Of a stretch of DNA of 64,000 nt, positions 20,386-31,600 are shown piece by piece. Each line of letters opens with the position of its first letter. Position 1 is the stretch's first letter. The DNA comes from Omphiscola glabra (Eukaryota; Mollusca; Gastropoda; Lymnaeidae): positions 16,549,204 to 16,613,203 of the forward strand of contig OZ024810.1 of assembly GCA_964017045.1 (NCBI GenBank). Reading direction: 5' to 3'. The notes under the pieces were generated by a model. It was not told where the DNA came from. It made no database searches and worked only from the letters and a program-made list of their open reading frames with translations. A program made the position numbers and the translations under genes.

Positions 20386-22585
20386 TTCACATGTTTTCTT
20401 GGCGCTTTCATTTGATTTTAGGCGCCCCTACTTTGCTTTTTATGAATCCTTCAAAACAAAAAAAGTCCTGGCGCCCTCTATAGATGAGCCGTTGCGCCCT
20501 AGTGTTACAAGGTATTCCTTAACGTCAATTTGAAATTTTAAAAAAAATGTATTTTTGATTAAGAAAGAGAAAGTTTCTTCCCAGGAACAAGGTACGCCAG
20601 CTTGTTGAAACAAGATTTGCATAGTAATCCTAAGGCCTTGAACCCTATCAACTTACACTTAACCTGAGACAGTATTGGCTTTTGCAGGGAGCAGACGTGT
20701 GTACTCTAATTATTGGACACTGACACACGTCAACCCCCACCCCCCAAAAAAAAATTGGGGGACTGGAGTATTTTGATCATTGGTTATGATATTTGTACAA
20801 AAAATCAAAATTACATTTTTAGGAGTAGGATTAAAAAAAAAAGAAACTGATATAAATATTTATACTAATAATTGTGGAAATTAGCGCCTGCACCTCCTTA
20901 TTTATCAGCAAGGAAGCAATGTAATCTAGGTCAGCCGATCTCAAAATGTGTATCAAGTACGACTATGGGTAAATTTGTATGCCTCAACATGCTACACATA
21001 AGCAGATAGTTATCCAGTCAGAAAAGCGGTTGTAGGCTTAAGGTGCTACTTGAATTTTAGGGCGGAGTATTTACATTCACACGGGACAATATTCAAAATT
21101 TTTTAGAACCCCTGATCTATATCATAAATTATTGTGAAATATTCAAGAAAATTGAAGTTGGGGATCCGTGGGCCGCCATCGGTCCGCTCTAGCCTTCGGA
21201 TAACGTTACGCTGATATAAAACATCAACTACATAGAGCTCAGCGTCATAGTGATGTAGGTTTTCTGGTTTGTAAATTGTGTCAATCACTCACAAGGTATC
21301 CAAACAACAGATATCGCAAACAAATGTGTCACGGTCATTCCCACGGGACCTGGGGATCTTACCTGGAAAGTGCGTTCAAAATCCACTCATCGCATAAGAT
21401 GTAATTAAACAAATTGTAACATGTTTAGGGTAAACAGTAAAAAAAAATATTTATTTTCCAATGGCCCGGATTGACGTTCAAGTGAAGTGGTCGTGTTGTT
21501 TGTTGTTGGTTTACGCATTTGTAAAAGGCCTTTATTCAGAACAGGACGGTTTTAAACATCCATGAAAAGGAAGGTTTTCTGTGCGCCTTTGTTTGGTGCA
21601 CACATTATAAATAAAGCTTTATTCTTTGTGCTTTAAAAAAAACTTGTTGCTTCAAAAATATCACATAATTCAGGGGCGTGTATAAGATGGGCTTTCCAGT
21701 GTTAACTGTCTTAAGGTGTTTTTTTTTTAAATTTTTTATATTTGTATCATCAACTTAGTACAGTAGAAGTGTGTGTGTGTTTTGAAGGGGAGAATCGCCC
21801 CAAATCACCATTTATTCAAACACGTCCCTAAATGTTCATTTTTACAGGACAGTGATGTCTCAAGGGTATCATTTGTTACACACTGAACAATTTCAGTCCA
21901 AAGTGGATTCTCTTTTTTTAAAACAAATTATTCACCCTTCGTGCTTTCAGTTAGACTTCTTCAATGACACTACTACGTCTGTCGTGCCTTTTTTAAAACT
22001 GACAAGGTTGTGTTTAAGATGTACTTTTTTGCGTTTATTTTGTTTCTAGAAGTCTTTATATCATTCGACACATTTTTCGAAGTCAGATTTAAAGTCACAC
22101 ATTAGATAAGGAGGCTTTACAATGTAATTTTTACTTATTATAGCTAACATTATACAAAAGACTAAAGTTACAATTAAATCGTCTACGTAAATTCTTGCAT
22201 TTTAACAAACTTTTTAAAAATTCATTCACTAATTCTGTATAACAATATCCACAATTTTTGTGCGGGGGTGGGTGAAGGTTGGTTCGGAGGGGTGTCCTCT
22301 TATTCAACAAGTTTCAAAGGCACAATTTTTTCAAATAAAATTTGTTCATTATCCAATTTAAAATAGCCACTGTTGCAAAATGTCAAAGTTTTCGTGTTTT
22401 TTTGTGTGTGGCAGAGGTAAAAAAACGTAATTTTTGTAAAAGCGAATTCCTTCCCATTTCAACGTGATTATTTATCTAACTAGTTTTAATAGAGCCATTA
22501 TCTAAGGCATTGACTAACTAAAAATGGTCAGGGTGATTCTCCCCCAACGCACCTCCCCGCACATGCGGGCATCCCTCAAAAAAGG
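20386..22585. other. no gene seen
   Basis: AT-rich with poly-C/poly-A at 20735-20755. No supported coding region, RNA gene or clear repeat. Confidence 0.4.
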
Positions 22586-22589
22586 CAAT

Positions 22590-23158
22590 AAAACATAATC
22601 ACGTCAAACAACTAGTTCATTCACTTTATTGGCTCCCTATACAAGCACGGATTGACTAAAAACTCTTTGTTCTCTGTCACAAATTTTTCTTAAATTCCTG
22701 CCCTTCCTATCTAACCGAACTTTTCTCTGTATATTCACCCTTTCGACAGCTTTGCTCCTCAACAGACGCGCGTATTCTTTCTGTCCCCAAGACTCGCACA
22801 AAAATACGGTGAAAGATAGTTCTCTGTCTGTGCCCACAAACAATGAAATTCTCTTCCACTACACATCCGCAATATTACAACCAAAACTGCACTCAAAACA
22901 CATCTCGTTTAACTCTAATATCCTAATTAATTTCCCCCTCCCCTGAACGATAAACGATGCCGCTGGGTGCCGTTCATGGATTGACATTTAAATAGTTATG
23001 GAATGGTGGAGTGAATATACATTTGCAATATTTTATTTAATTAATATATGCTAATTTTTAAGTTCATAATTATGTTTGTAAAATTGTAGGTACAGCTTGG
23101 TGAGCTCAGCCCTAGGTTGGGGTACCACGATATAGAAAATTTTTAATAATAATAATAA
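22590..23158 (+). mobile_element. CR1/Jockey-like LINE 3' end with (AAT)n tail
   Basis: The translated stretch YWLPIQARID, then KLFVLCHKFFLNSCPSYLTE and LFSVYSP, with NSLPLHIRNITTKTALKTHL further on, is the C-terminal end of a CR1/Jockey-type reverse transcriptase ('LHWLP...R..YK...L.....CPSYL..L'). It has stops. A 3' UTR follows and ends TACAGCTTGGTGAGCTCAGC, CCTAGG.TGGGGTACC, then (AAT)n at 23143-23160. The same 3' signature terminates the minus-strand copy at 41990-42830. Confidence 0.75.
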
Positions 23159-23159
23159 T

Positions 23160-23645
23160 AAGATAGAGCTGACTTTCTTGCAAGGCAAGGCTCTTCTCAG
23201 CCTGAAACTATACGGCCAATAATCCAACTGGATCAAGGAACTCTTCCATGAGGAATGCATTAAAGAATGGGAACAGGTGATCACTGCCCGTAAACTCTAC
23301 CGGAGCATGCACAAAACTAACTGCAAGTGCGATCAGTGGTGGAGTCTTAAACGCCACCAGCCGAGCCCCATCACGCAGATGTGGACAGAGCACTGCCCTA
23401 CCCGTAGCTAACTGAATAGATTGCACCCACTGCGGGACCCGAGCTGCCGTCATTGTGGACGATCGCCGGAGACGGTCGAGCATCTACTAGCCGAATGCTC
23501 AACGCTGGCGACTGGCGTGACTGGGGTCCTTCCAGCAACCATGCCAAGAGCCTGATTTACGGGACTGCCCAACAGATGAGGCACGCCTGTACCATGCTTG
23601 CCGGAACCATTAAAGAGCTCGATCCCATACCGTGAATGTAATATT
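23160..23645 (+). pseudogene. LINE C-terminal remnant with CCHC-like knuckle
   Basis: Broken frame reading LYRSMHKTNCKCDQWW, then NRLHPLRDPSCRHCGRSPET and VEHLLAECSTLA. The 'C..CG..PETVEHLL.EC' block is the C-terminal zinc-knuckle-like motif of I/Jockey/R1-class LINEs. It follows directly on the (AAT)n tail of the preceding LINE. In-frame stops show it is dead. Confidence 0.6.
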
Positions 23646-24635
23646 TCGGTGCGATGTTAAAATTGCGAAATAAAATTAAAATTAATTTGTTTTAAATAAG
23701 CAAGCAAATGATGGCATAGTGCGAATCGCTTATTTTAGCCAAAACTCTTAAGTTTCGTTGATTTAATAACCAAGCTTTACATAACTGATAATGTATTTTC
23801 CCTTTCTTAAAAGAAAATTCATAAATAAAATTGATATCTTTTTAAATTGTTAATAAACATTGAAATTTAAGCTTTGTATTTTAACATTTTATAAGTTTTT
23901 ACTTTTTTTTTATTCCAGAAAAATGTATATTAGGGTCTTGAAAGCGGGTATGGTAGGCGTATAATATATAGCAGATAAATACTTCTAAAAACTTAATGAT
24001 GCTAGGAAAGTAAATATCATTACATAGTTACTTCTTTTCAAAGTTAGGAATTGTGAAGAGTCTTGCAAAAGCAGGTAGAAATTATCGCAAAGGACCTACC
24101 ATAATTATCCCGATAACATCAGGTCATATATTTTAGTGTTTTCATGACCACATACCAGATGTAAGAATTTAATGATAAGAAAAAGTTGTGTGTTGTTTTT
24201 TTCTCCTTTTTTTTTCTAACGTGTTTTTGATTAAAAAGGCAAGAAACGGCCTATTTGAATTCTTAATCAAAATAGTAGGCACAAGGGATGAATAAAAACT
24301 CGAATTAGATGAATTGCACATATTTCAGAAAGGCCGTTAAGTCAGCAGCGAAGTGGATGTTTCGAGTGTACTATGTTCAAGATCGCTAGCCAGCTTGGAA
24401 ACGAAAAAAATAGTGTGCCGCATCAATACAAATAATAGGAAGCCTTATATTCAAGTGACGCCTGGAAAAAAAACTGGCGTCACAGTCATGGGACTCCTGG
24501 TGCAACATTGACTACGTATTCATGAGACAACCTATGGTAATATGAACATCGTATTCATGAGAAAAACCTGTGGTTGCATTGATATCGTATTAACGAGGCA
24601 ACCTATGGTAACATCGACATCATATTCATGACACT
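23646..24635. other. no gene seen
   Basis: AT-rich. A short degenerate repeat of 'CGTATTCATGAGACAACCTATGGTAA' type is present at 24510-24630. Confidence 0.45.
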
Positions 24636-24639
24636 CCTA

Positions 24640-26810
24640 GGGGTAGACAGCATATGCAGCCGTCAAATTTTCTAGCTGAAACTTAGCACATAGACTCGAT
24701 GCTAATTTTTTGACCCAAACCCCCCCCCCCCCAACCGAACCACACCCCCCAAAAAAATTTCACTTTTCCTGATTTTCAAAGGGAATATAAATGACAATTC
24801 CCGATAACTGCCCTAAAGGAGATTCTTTTTTACATAATTATATCGCAACTGAGTTTGGTGCGTAATATTTTCTTTTGTTTTTTTTCTGTGTAACAGATAT
24901 AACTTAACATATAATACGTAACACAAAACAAAAATAACAATTAACAAATAGCTTAATAAATAAAAAAAAGTGCATCAAGCTATATTTTTATTACTTAATC
25001 TATGTGGAAAATTGAGACGTCCCTGCCTGTGCATCCGTGTATGAAACGCACCTGTCACTATGTGTCCATAAATGAGTCGTCTCAACGTATCAATAGAAAT
25101 TTCATGGGCACACAAATAGTGTTGTTGAAGAGGGTATAGAATGGCAGTTGTACATGAATAGAGCTTTTGAATATTGTAGCGAGTGATTGAAGAGCACAGG
25201 CAAAGTGACATTGGATTAAAGACTTCTAGCAAAAAATTGTTAAAAAAAAAAAAAAAAATTTAAAAATGGTTTTCAGATACTTCCTTTCAAAGATAACTTC
25301 AAAATCAGTGACTCCCAAACAATTTGCTATTCTGGAACATTTACAATATGGAAAATGCCAGACTAAACTAATTTAAACCTTGAATTTTAAAAAAATAACA
25401 TCTTTCTCTGACTTAAGCCGCGAAAAACGATCGTCATGGAACCGAATACAAACACCGAATTACTTTGGGGCCAGCTAGATAACTACCGAGGCTCAGCATT
25501 TTAAATTCGTATCTCTTAAATATATTATGCTTCTGGCATAACTTGTGGATGGATTCCTCATTTGCTGCTTCCATTTCCGGCTCAATAATAAGTTAGATGG
25601 CGCGCATAATATAATTCCCGATAAATACGCTAAATTATTTTGTTTTCTTTTTACATAGCGACACTGGGTTTTGCGAGTAATATTTTCTTTTCGAAAAATA
25701 AAATCTTCTCAATGTAAGTATGGTGTAAATAAAAGTTCGTTTTAAAAGTGGTTGGGACATCAGAATATTTCATATAGCTCATGGGCGTGAAATAAAGTGT
25801 GCAGTGACGTATCATGTGGGGGAAGGGGTGTAGTATAAATTGGGATTCTTAAATGTGCGTGACTTGAGTTCATGTTTTGTCAAGTAACTTTAGAAAATGG
25901 GAAGTTCACGCATTGCTGCCGCCACTGTTTCGCGGGCAATATCTAGTATTATAATATTTTTCTAACATGTCGTGTTTACTGTTATTTATATTGTGCCAAC
26001 GTTTATCTCTGATAAATAAATAAGTTGCTTCCAACGTTTGTTAAATTTTCTAGAATTTTGACTGCATCAATAATTTTTTTAAATACTCTGTATTTTCATC
26101 GACATTCCATTCGAATCATTTGGCCACACAGCCTGGCTCATTAACAGGCTTGGACAGTTTTAACGTTTATTTTGCTATTTTTTGCGTAATGCATTTTAAG
26201 TATATTTTCTACTTTTTGGTGTGTTTAAACTCTCCTCTGAAAAATTCTTTTTTTTTTTTTATCCTTTATATTAACTTCGCCTTTTGTTTGTGACTGGATG
26301 ACTGGCCGGGCGGCAAAAATCTTCGGACGGCTAACTGACCCACTTTCCACTAAGTTATCAAGCGAAAACTTGGCACAAAGACTCGTCGCCGACGTTATCA
26401 CATTCTCTACCATTTTCAGCGACATTCCCTAACCCCACACCCGCCCCCCCCCCAAAATAAAAAAAATAAAAAAACAGTGTTTTTCAAGGGGAACATGAAG
26501 GACGTTTTCCGATTTCTGCGCTAAATGAGATTCTTAACAAAAAATAGCGCAAGTGCGTTTGGCGCGCAACATTTTTTAATTTTTTTCTTTTGTGTGTTCT
26601 AACAAAGTTGGTAAATAAAATCTGTGGTGTAAAGGCGGGTGGGTCATTGGAGTTATTTATATAGTTCATGGGCGTGGAAACAAATGTACGTTTGTGAGCC
26701 TTGTTCGGATTGGGGGGGGGGGTGGGGGGTGGGTGAGAGACAATAATTGGGATTCTTACAAATCGCGTTACTTGTATGCATGTTTTGTCATATTATCAGC
26801 ACACACCCAC
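24640..26810 (+). repeat. dispersed repeat family, at least three diverged copies
   Basis: Copies at about 24660-24890, 25530-25890 and 26290-26800. They share, in order: AACTTRGCAC..AGACTCG, a poly-C run, TTTTCAA.GGGAA, CCGATA/TTTCTGC..TAAA.GAGATTCTT, and a tail CAATAATTGGGATTCTTA then CATGTTTTGTCA. A further piece lies on - at 8160-8270. No coding capacity was seen. It is an unclassified, probably non-autonomous repeat. Confidence 0.55.
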
Positions 26811-26869
26811 CCCCACCCCAAATTTTTTTATATAACAGTTTATAAAGTACTTATACGAAAAACGCTTTG

Positions 26870-27225
26870 TTTAGAGGTTCTTTAGGGGTTGTTAAGGGGT
26901 ACTTTAGGGGTTGTTAAGGGGTACTTTAGGGGTTGTTAAGAGGTACTTTAGGGGTTGTTAAGGGGTACTTTAGGGGTTTTTAAGGGGTACTTTAGGGGTT
27001 GTTAAGGGGTACTTTAGGGGTTGTTAAGGGCTACTTTAGGGGTTGTTAAGGGGTTCTTTAGGGGTTGTTAAGGGATACTTTAGGGGTTGTTAAGGGGTTC
27101 TTTAGTGGTTTTTAAGGGGTTCTTTAGAGGTTGTTAAGGGGTTCTTTAGTGGTTGTTAAGGGGTTCTTTAGAGGTTGTTAAGGGGTTCTTTAGGGGTTGT
27201 TAAGGGGTTCTTTGGGGGTCGTTTA
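26870..27225. repeat. 22-bp G-rich minisatellite, TTAGGGG-containing
   Basis: About 16 units of TTTAGGGGTTGTTAAGGGGT plus AC/TC. Each unit carries TTAGGGG and TTAAGGGG, resembling but not equal to the TTAGGG telomere repeat. Confidence 0.95.
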
Positions 27226-27444
27226 ATTAATTTGTTTGATAAAAAAGTTTCTTTATTGAAATATTGGACTGTCCCAACCTTATGAATAGTTTCAAGGATA
27301 ATAACATATATAGGATTTTTTTTTCTTTTTTTTCATTGTTCCGAAAATAAATATTAAGGGTTGCATTTTTATATCAGAAAAGTCTCTTACAAGATTTATT
27401 TTGAAAAAAATCTTTAAAATAGTTATAGAATTAAGTTTTGTTTA

Positions 27445-27720
27445 ACTAGTTAGCAATACTTTCTATGCAGATAAAGTCAAATGACTGAAAATAATCTACT
27501 AAACTAGTTACAAATACTTTCTATGTAGATAAAGTCATATGACTTAAAATAATCTACTAAACTAGTTAGCAATACTTTCTATGTAGATAAAGTCATATGA
27601 CTAACAATAATATGTTAAACTAGTCAGCAATACTTTTTATGTAGATAAAGTCATATGACTGAAAAATAATCTATTAAACTAGTGAGCAACACTTTCTATG
27701 TATACAAAGTCATATAATTT
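27445..27720. repeat. 59-bp minisatellite, about 5 units
   Basis: Unit contains AAACTAGTTAGCAATACTTT, CTATGTAGATAAAGTCATAT and GACTGAAAATAATCTACT. Confidence 0.95.
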
Positions 27721-28629
27721 TTTTTTTTTTAAATCAGAAATGGTTGAGCAATGTCACTATGAATCTGATTCTGGAACTGGAATTATAAATTCTCATTCGA
27801 TTCGCACAACCTGGAGCAAAAGGCCAAACGTGGAGGCCATTAAGAAATACATTGGAATGGTCATGGATATATCTAATGATCGGTTTATCCACTGACATGA
27901 TTGGGACGACCTGTGGTGGGTAGATATTTAGGATTGGAAAGGTGGGTCAATGGGGGAGTACCGTCACTGAAATATTAGTTTGGGGAAAACCTGGGCTACT
28001 CAAGAAGAATTGAAAAGAGCACTTGACAGTCTGGAGACCCGGATGTTACCCTGAATTGCGGACAGCAAATCAGAAGCAACTGTCGGGCTGCTATACTTTG
28101 TTAAACTTTTAAACGCAAAAAGACATTAACATTGACATATAAGGAGAAAAGAAAAATATTTAGCAATCATACGTTAGAATAATTAAGGGTAAACGTGGAA
28201 CAAGTTTAATCCGGTTCTGGCCAAAACTTTTGTTTAAAATAAGTATAAAGCTGGTGGCAGTTTCCATCAGCAGCCATCCAAGTTTTGAGCCGAACTAGGT
28301 GAGTATGGCCAGAGTGAGCCAATAATACGTCTTTTAAATGCAAGCCCGTACACAAGTGATACTCTGGCCAGAGAGTTAAGTGACGTTCAAATTTTACATT
28401 CATACTTTTACGACAGATTGAAAAATGACATTTGTTGACATATATTTAAGACATATTTTTTAGGACAGTTGAGATACATTGGCTTAAGAAATTTAATATT
28501 TTAATAATAGAAGCCCTTATTTCCTATATAATTGTGGTAACATATTTCATTGTTAAGTTTTGTTAACATTTATTTTCATAAAGAACAAAAATTCTGCGAA
28601 GAAAATACAGCAAGTCCTAACACAGGAGA
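27721..28629. other. upstream region of the protease-like gene; unclassified coding-like fragment
   Basis: A frame at 27735-27895 (SKRPNVEAIKKYIGMVMDIS) looks like a worn transposase or polyprotein piece (weakly piggyBac-like), but I cannot place it. The promoter of the protease-like gene should lie within this stretch; no clear TATA element stands out. Confidence 0.3.
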
Positions 28630-31600
28630 ATGAAGACCATCGTTGCGTTTCTGGGAATTGCACTTTTGCATTTCACTCAATGTCAAGGTCAGTTCAGATC
28701 GTCTTTTTACAAAAACATCATTTTGAAAAGATCTACTCACCAAAATTTGTATTTGATTAGCGTACGATAAAAGTTTTTGCAGTATAAAATATCGCTACCT
28801 CTTCTAATCGTTTCTACAATCTTTTCAGGTTTCTCGAAAACGAAAAGTTAGAAACGTTTCCTCACCAACATTCACACCACTACATATGCTTTTTAAATTT
28901 GTAGAATAGACTTATATTTTTAAAAAATAGAATTGAAAGAATGCGGTGAGATATTCATTAATTTACTCTGGCCTGTCCAGGAAAGATAACCCATGAAAAG
29001 TATGATAATGAATATTGTAAAAGTGAATGAAAAGTAAAACAATTAATACTATTATTATTTGAAGAAAGATGTTATTGAAAAACTAAACACAATTTGGACG
29101 ATACGCCCCTACCCTCTTCATCACAGATAATATAGGATCGGCCCGTTCGCGACGAATTCTTTTCCACAGGGCGACGACTGAACGATATAAACGTTCTTTT
29201 GTTCCCCAATCTGTACGAATTTACCAGCGTGCTTTCCCTGACTTCACAAATATTAATGATAACTAATAAGTCCCTGATATGACTAAGAGAATTCACTGAA
29301 TGGCTGTTTTTTTTTTACTAGAGAAATAATTTAATATAAATGTCTTGTGTTTAAATTGTTTTATGTATGTGCTGAAAATGTACAATGCAAACAAAAATCA
29401 TTTCCATTTGTTTTGGATCAATCAAAGAATCTTATCTTATCTTATACAAATTTAATGTATAACAACTAATTGTATAACACTGAATAGTATAACAATGAAT
29501 TACCAATGAACACTATAGCAAAGAATAATGTAATAATACATACTGTAAAAATAAATGCCATCATATTTGTAACACATTCATTCTTTATAATGTCTTCCCA
29601 GCCCAATCCCATGAACTGGAAATTTATGTTGTCGCTGACAGCGCCCTGGTTTTGAAGTGAGTGGATGTTTTCTTGTCAAATTAATTTCAATAATTCTTAT
29701 TTAGGATGACCATATTGAAGACTTTTAATTTAGTGTTGACACGGATCCAAAGATTTGGCACAGCTCCAGGTGGTTGTAGATTGGTGGTGCCCAGGAGGAC
29801 TTTACTAGGAGTATCAAAGACATGGGCCAGGACACTGAGGAGTATCAAAGACAGGGGTGGAACACAGAGGAGTATCAAATACGGGGGTGGGACACTGAGG
29901 TGTCAATGACATATGTAGGGACTAAATCACATTTATGTAACAAATAATAACAGATGTAGAGCAATGGAAAAAATTTTTTTTAGAGCAACGACAGACAAGT
30001 TTAAATACAGATTTGCCAAATGATTTAGAAACAAACTATGGAGAGAACTTGTTATTATACTTTTATTATGTAACTTTAAACAAAAATCCCCTTAAGCAAC
30101 ACAAAATGGCCTCCATGAGTGATGCATTACTAATGTACTTTACATGATCAGCCTAGTGAAACTGGACACGACCAGTGACACGTATGATGTGAAATATCAG
30201 AGGGCGCAACAGAATATTAGAACTGACGTCAGCTATGTGTTAAATCAGGTATTTTTTGCCAGGTTTTCTGTCTACCTATCTTCTCTCTCTATTTCTCTCT
30301 CTCTTTCGCTCCGTGTGTGTTTGTGCCTCACTTTAAAAATAAACATTTTCTCTGTCATTTATCCTATGTGGGATCAGTAGAGGATATGTATTGCCTACCC
30401 ATGTTTCTCCATAGACTTTCCTGCCAACGAACCATAGACGTCCCTGGCAACCAACCATAGACTTTTCTGGCAAACAACCATAGACCTCCCTGCCAACGAA
30501 CCATAGACTTCCCTGGCAACCAACCATAGACCTCCCTGCCCACCAGCCATAGACTTCCCTGCCAACCAATAAGAGACTTTCCTGTCAACCAAACATAAAC
30601 CTTCCTGCAATTCAATCATAAAATTCCTTGCAACCAACCACAAACTTCCCTGCCAAACAACCATAGATTTCCCTGTTTACCAACCATAGAGTTTAAGGCC
30701 AACCAACCACAAACTTCCCTGCTAAACAACCCTAGACTTCCCTGTTTACCAACCAGAGACTTTAAGGCCAAACAACCACAAACTTCCCAGCCAAACAACC
30801 ATAGACTTCCCTGTTTACCAACCATAGACTTTAAGGCCAACCAATCATAGACTTCCCGGCCAAACAATCATAGAATTTCTTGCCAACCAACACATACTCT
30901 TCCCTGCCAAACGACACACGATACACGTAACGTTTACTACATTATTGTAGTGAAGAGATGGAAGACTGTCAGCTGCCAAAATAAAAACTCCCGCGTTCTC
31001 ATTGCAACTCCCCAGGTTGACAGTATACTAGCAGACCTGACCGGCGTCAACATTGGGATCAAGCTGAGAAAGCTGGACATCCTGGTAAGAAATTCTTTAG
31101 CACCGGTAGCACAGGAAAACTGCAAACATCCGCACATTTGCTACTAGCAACTAGAATCATACGCGAATCTTTATACAAAGTGCAATAAAAATTTATGAAA
31201 TGACCAAATTAAAACGATCAACTTGTAATTCCCTTTATACAACAAATACAGCAACAATCATTGAGCAAACAACATGGTGCTAGCAACCAAAAAACATACG
31301 TCAATGAAAAGACAACAAGCAGTTTGCAAAAACTTCAGAACCGTCAACAAGTGTGGTATTATTAAACGAAAGCTGACTTATTGCAGATGAACACACAAAA
31401 GGCAATCTAAAACTACCAAATTATTCAACAACAAGAATTCATCAGCCATCAAGAAACAACCAACATTCAGCAATCAACATACAACTCTTAACACACAGGA
31501 ATCAAAGAACGATAACAGTCAACTACATGCGCCAATCAACGTAAAACTCACCATTCAACATATCACCAATCAACATACAACTCACCAAACCCCAATCGCC

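Noticed and set aside
19814..20483. Several overlapping 60-100 codon open frames (LSKRPSHAFRVLFICFPEAF-type)
   Set aside because: They come from a stop-free 65-bp tandem unit read in rotating frames; no family, no splice context.
29706..29909. Frame MTILKTFNLVLTRIQRF as exon 3 of the protease-like gene
   Set aside because: It does not fit the M12B fold and runs into short repeats; the exon at 30152 joins in phase and gives the expected helix (NIRTDVSYVLNQ).
30333..30867. Minus-strand frames rich in GREVYGW repeats
   Set aside because: Intronic minisatellite in the protease-like gene, antisense to it.
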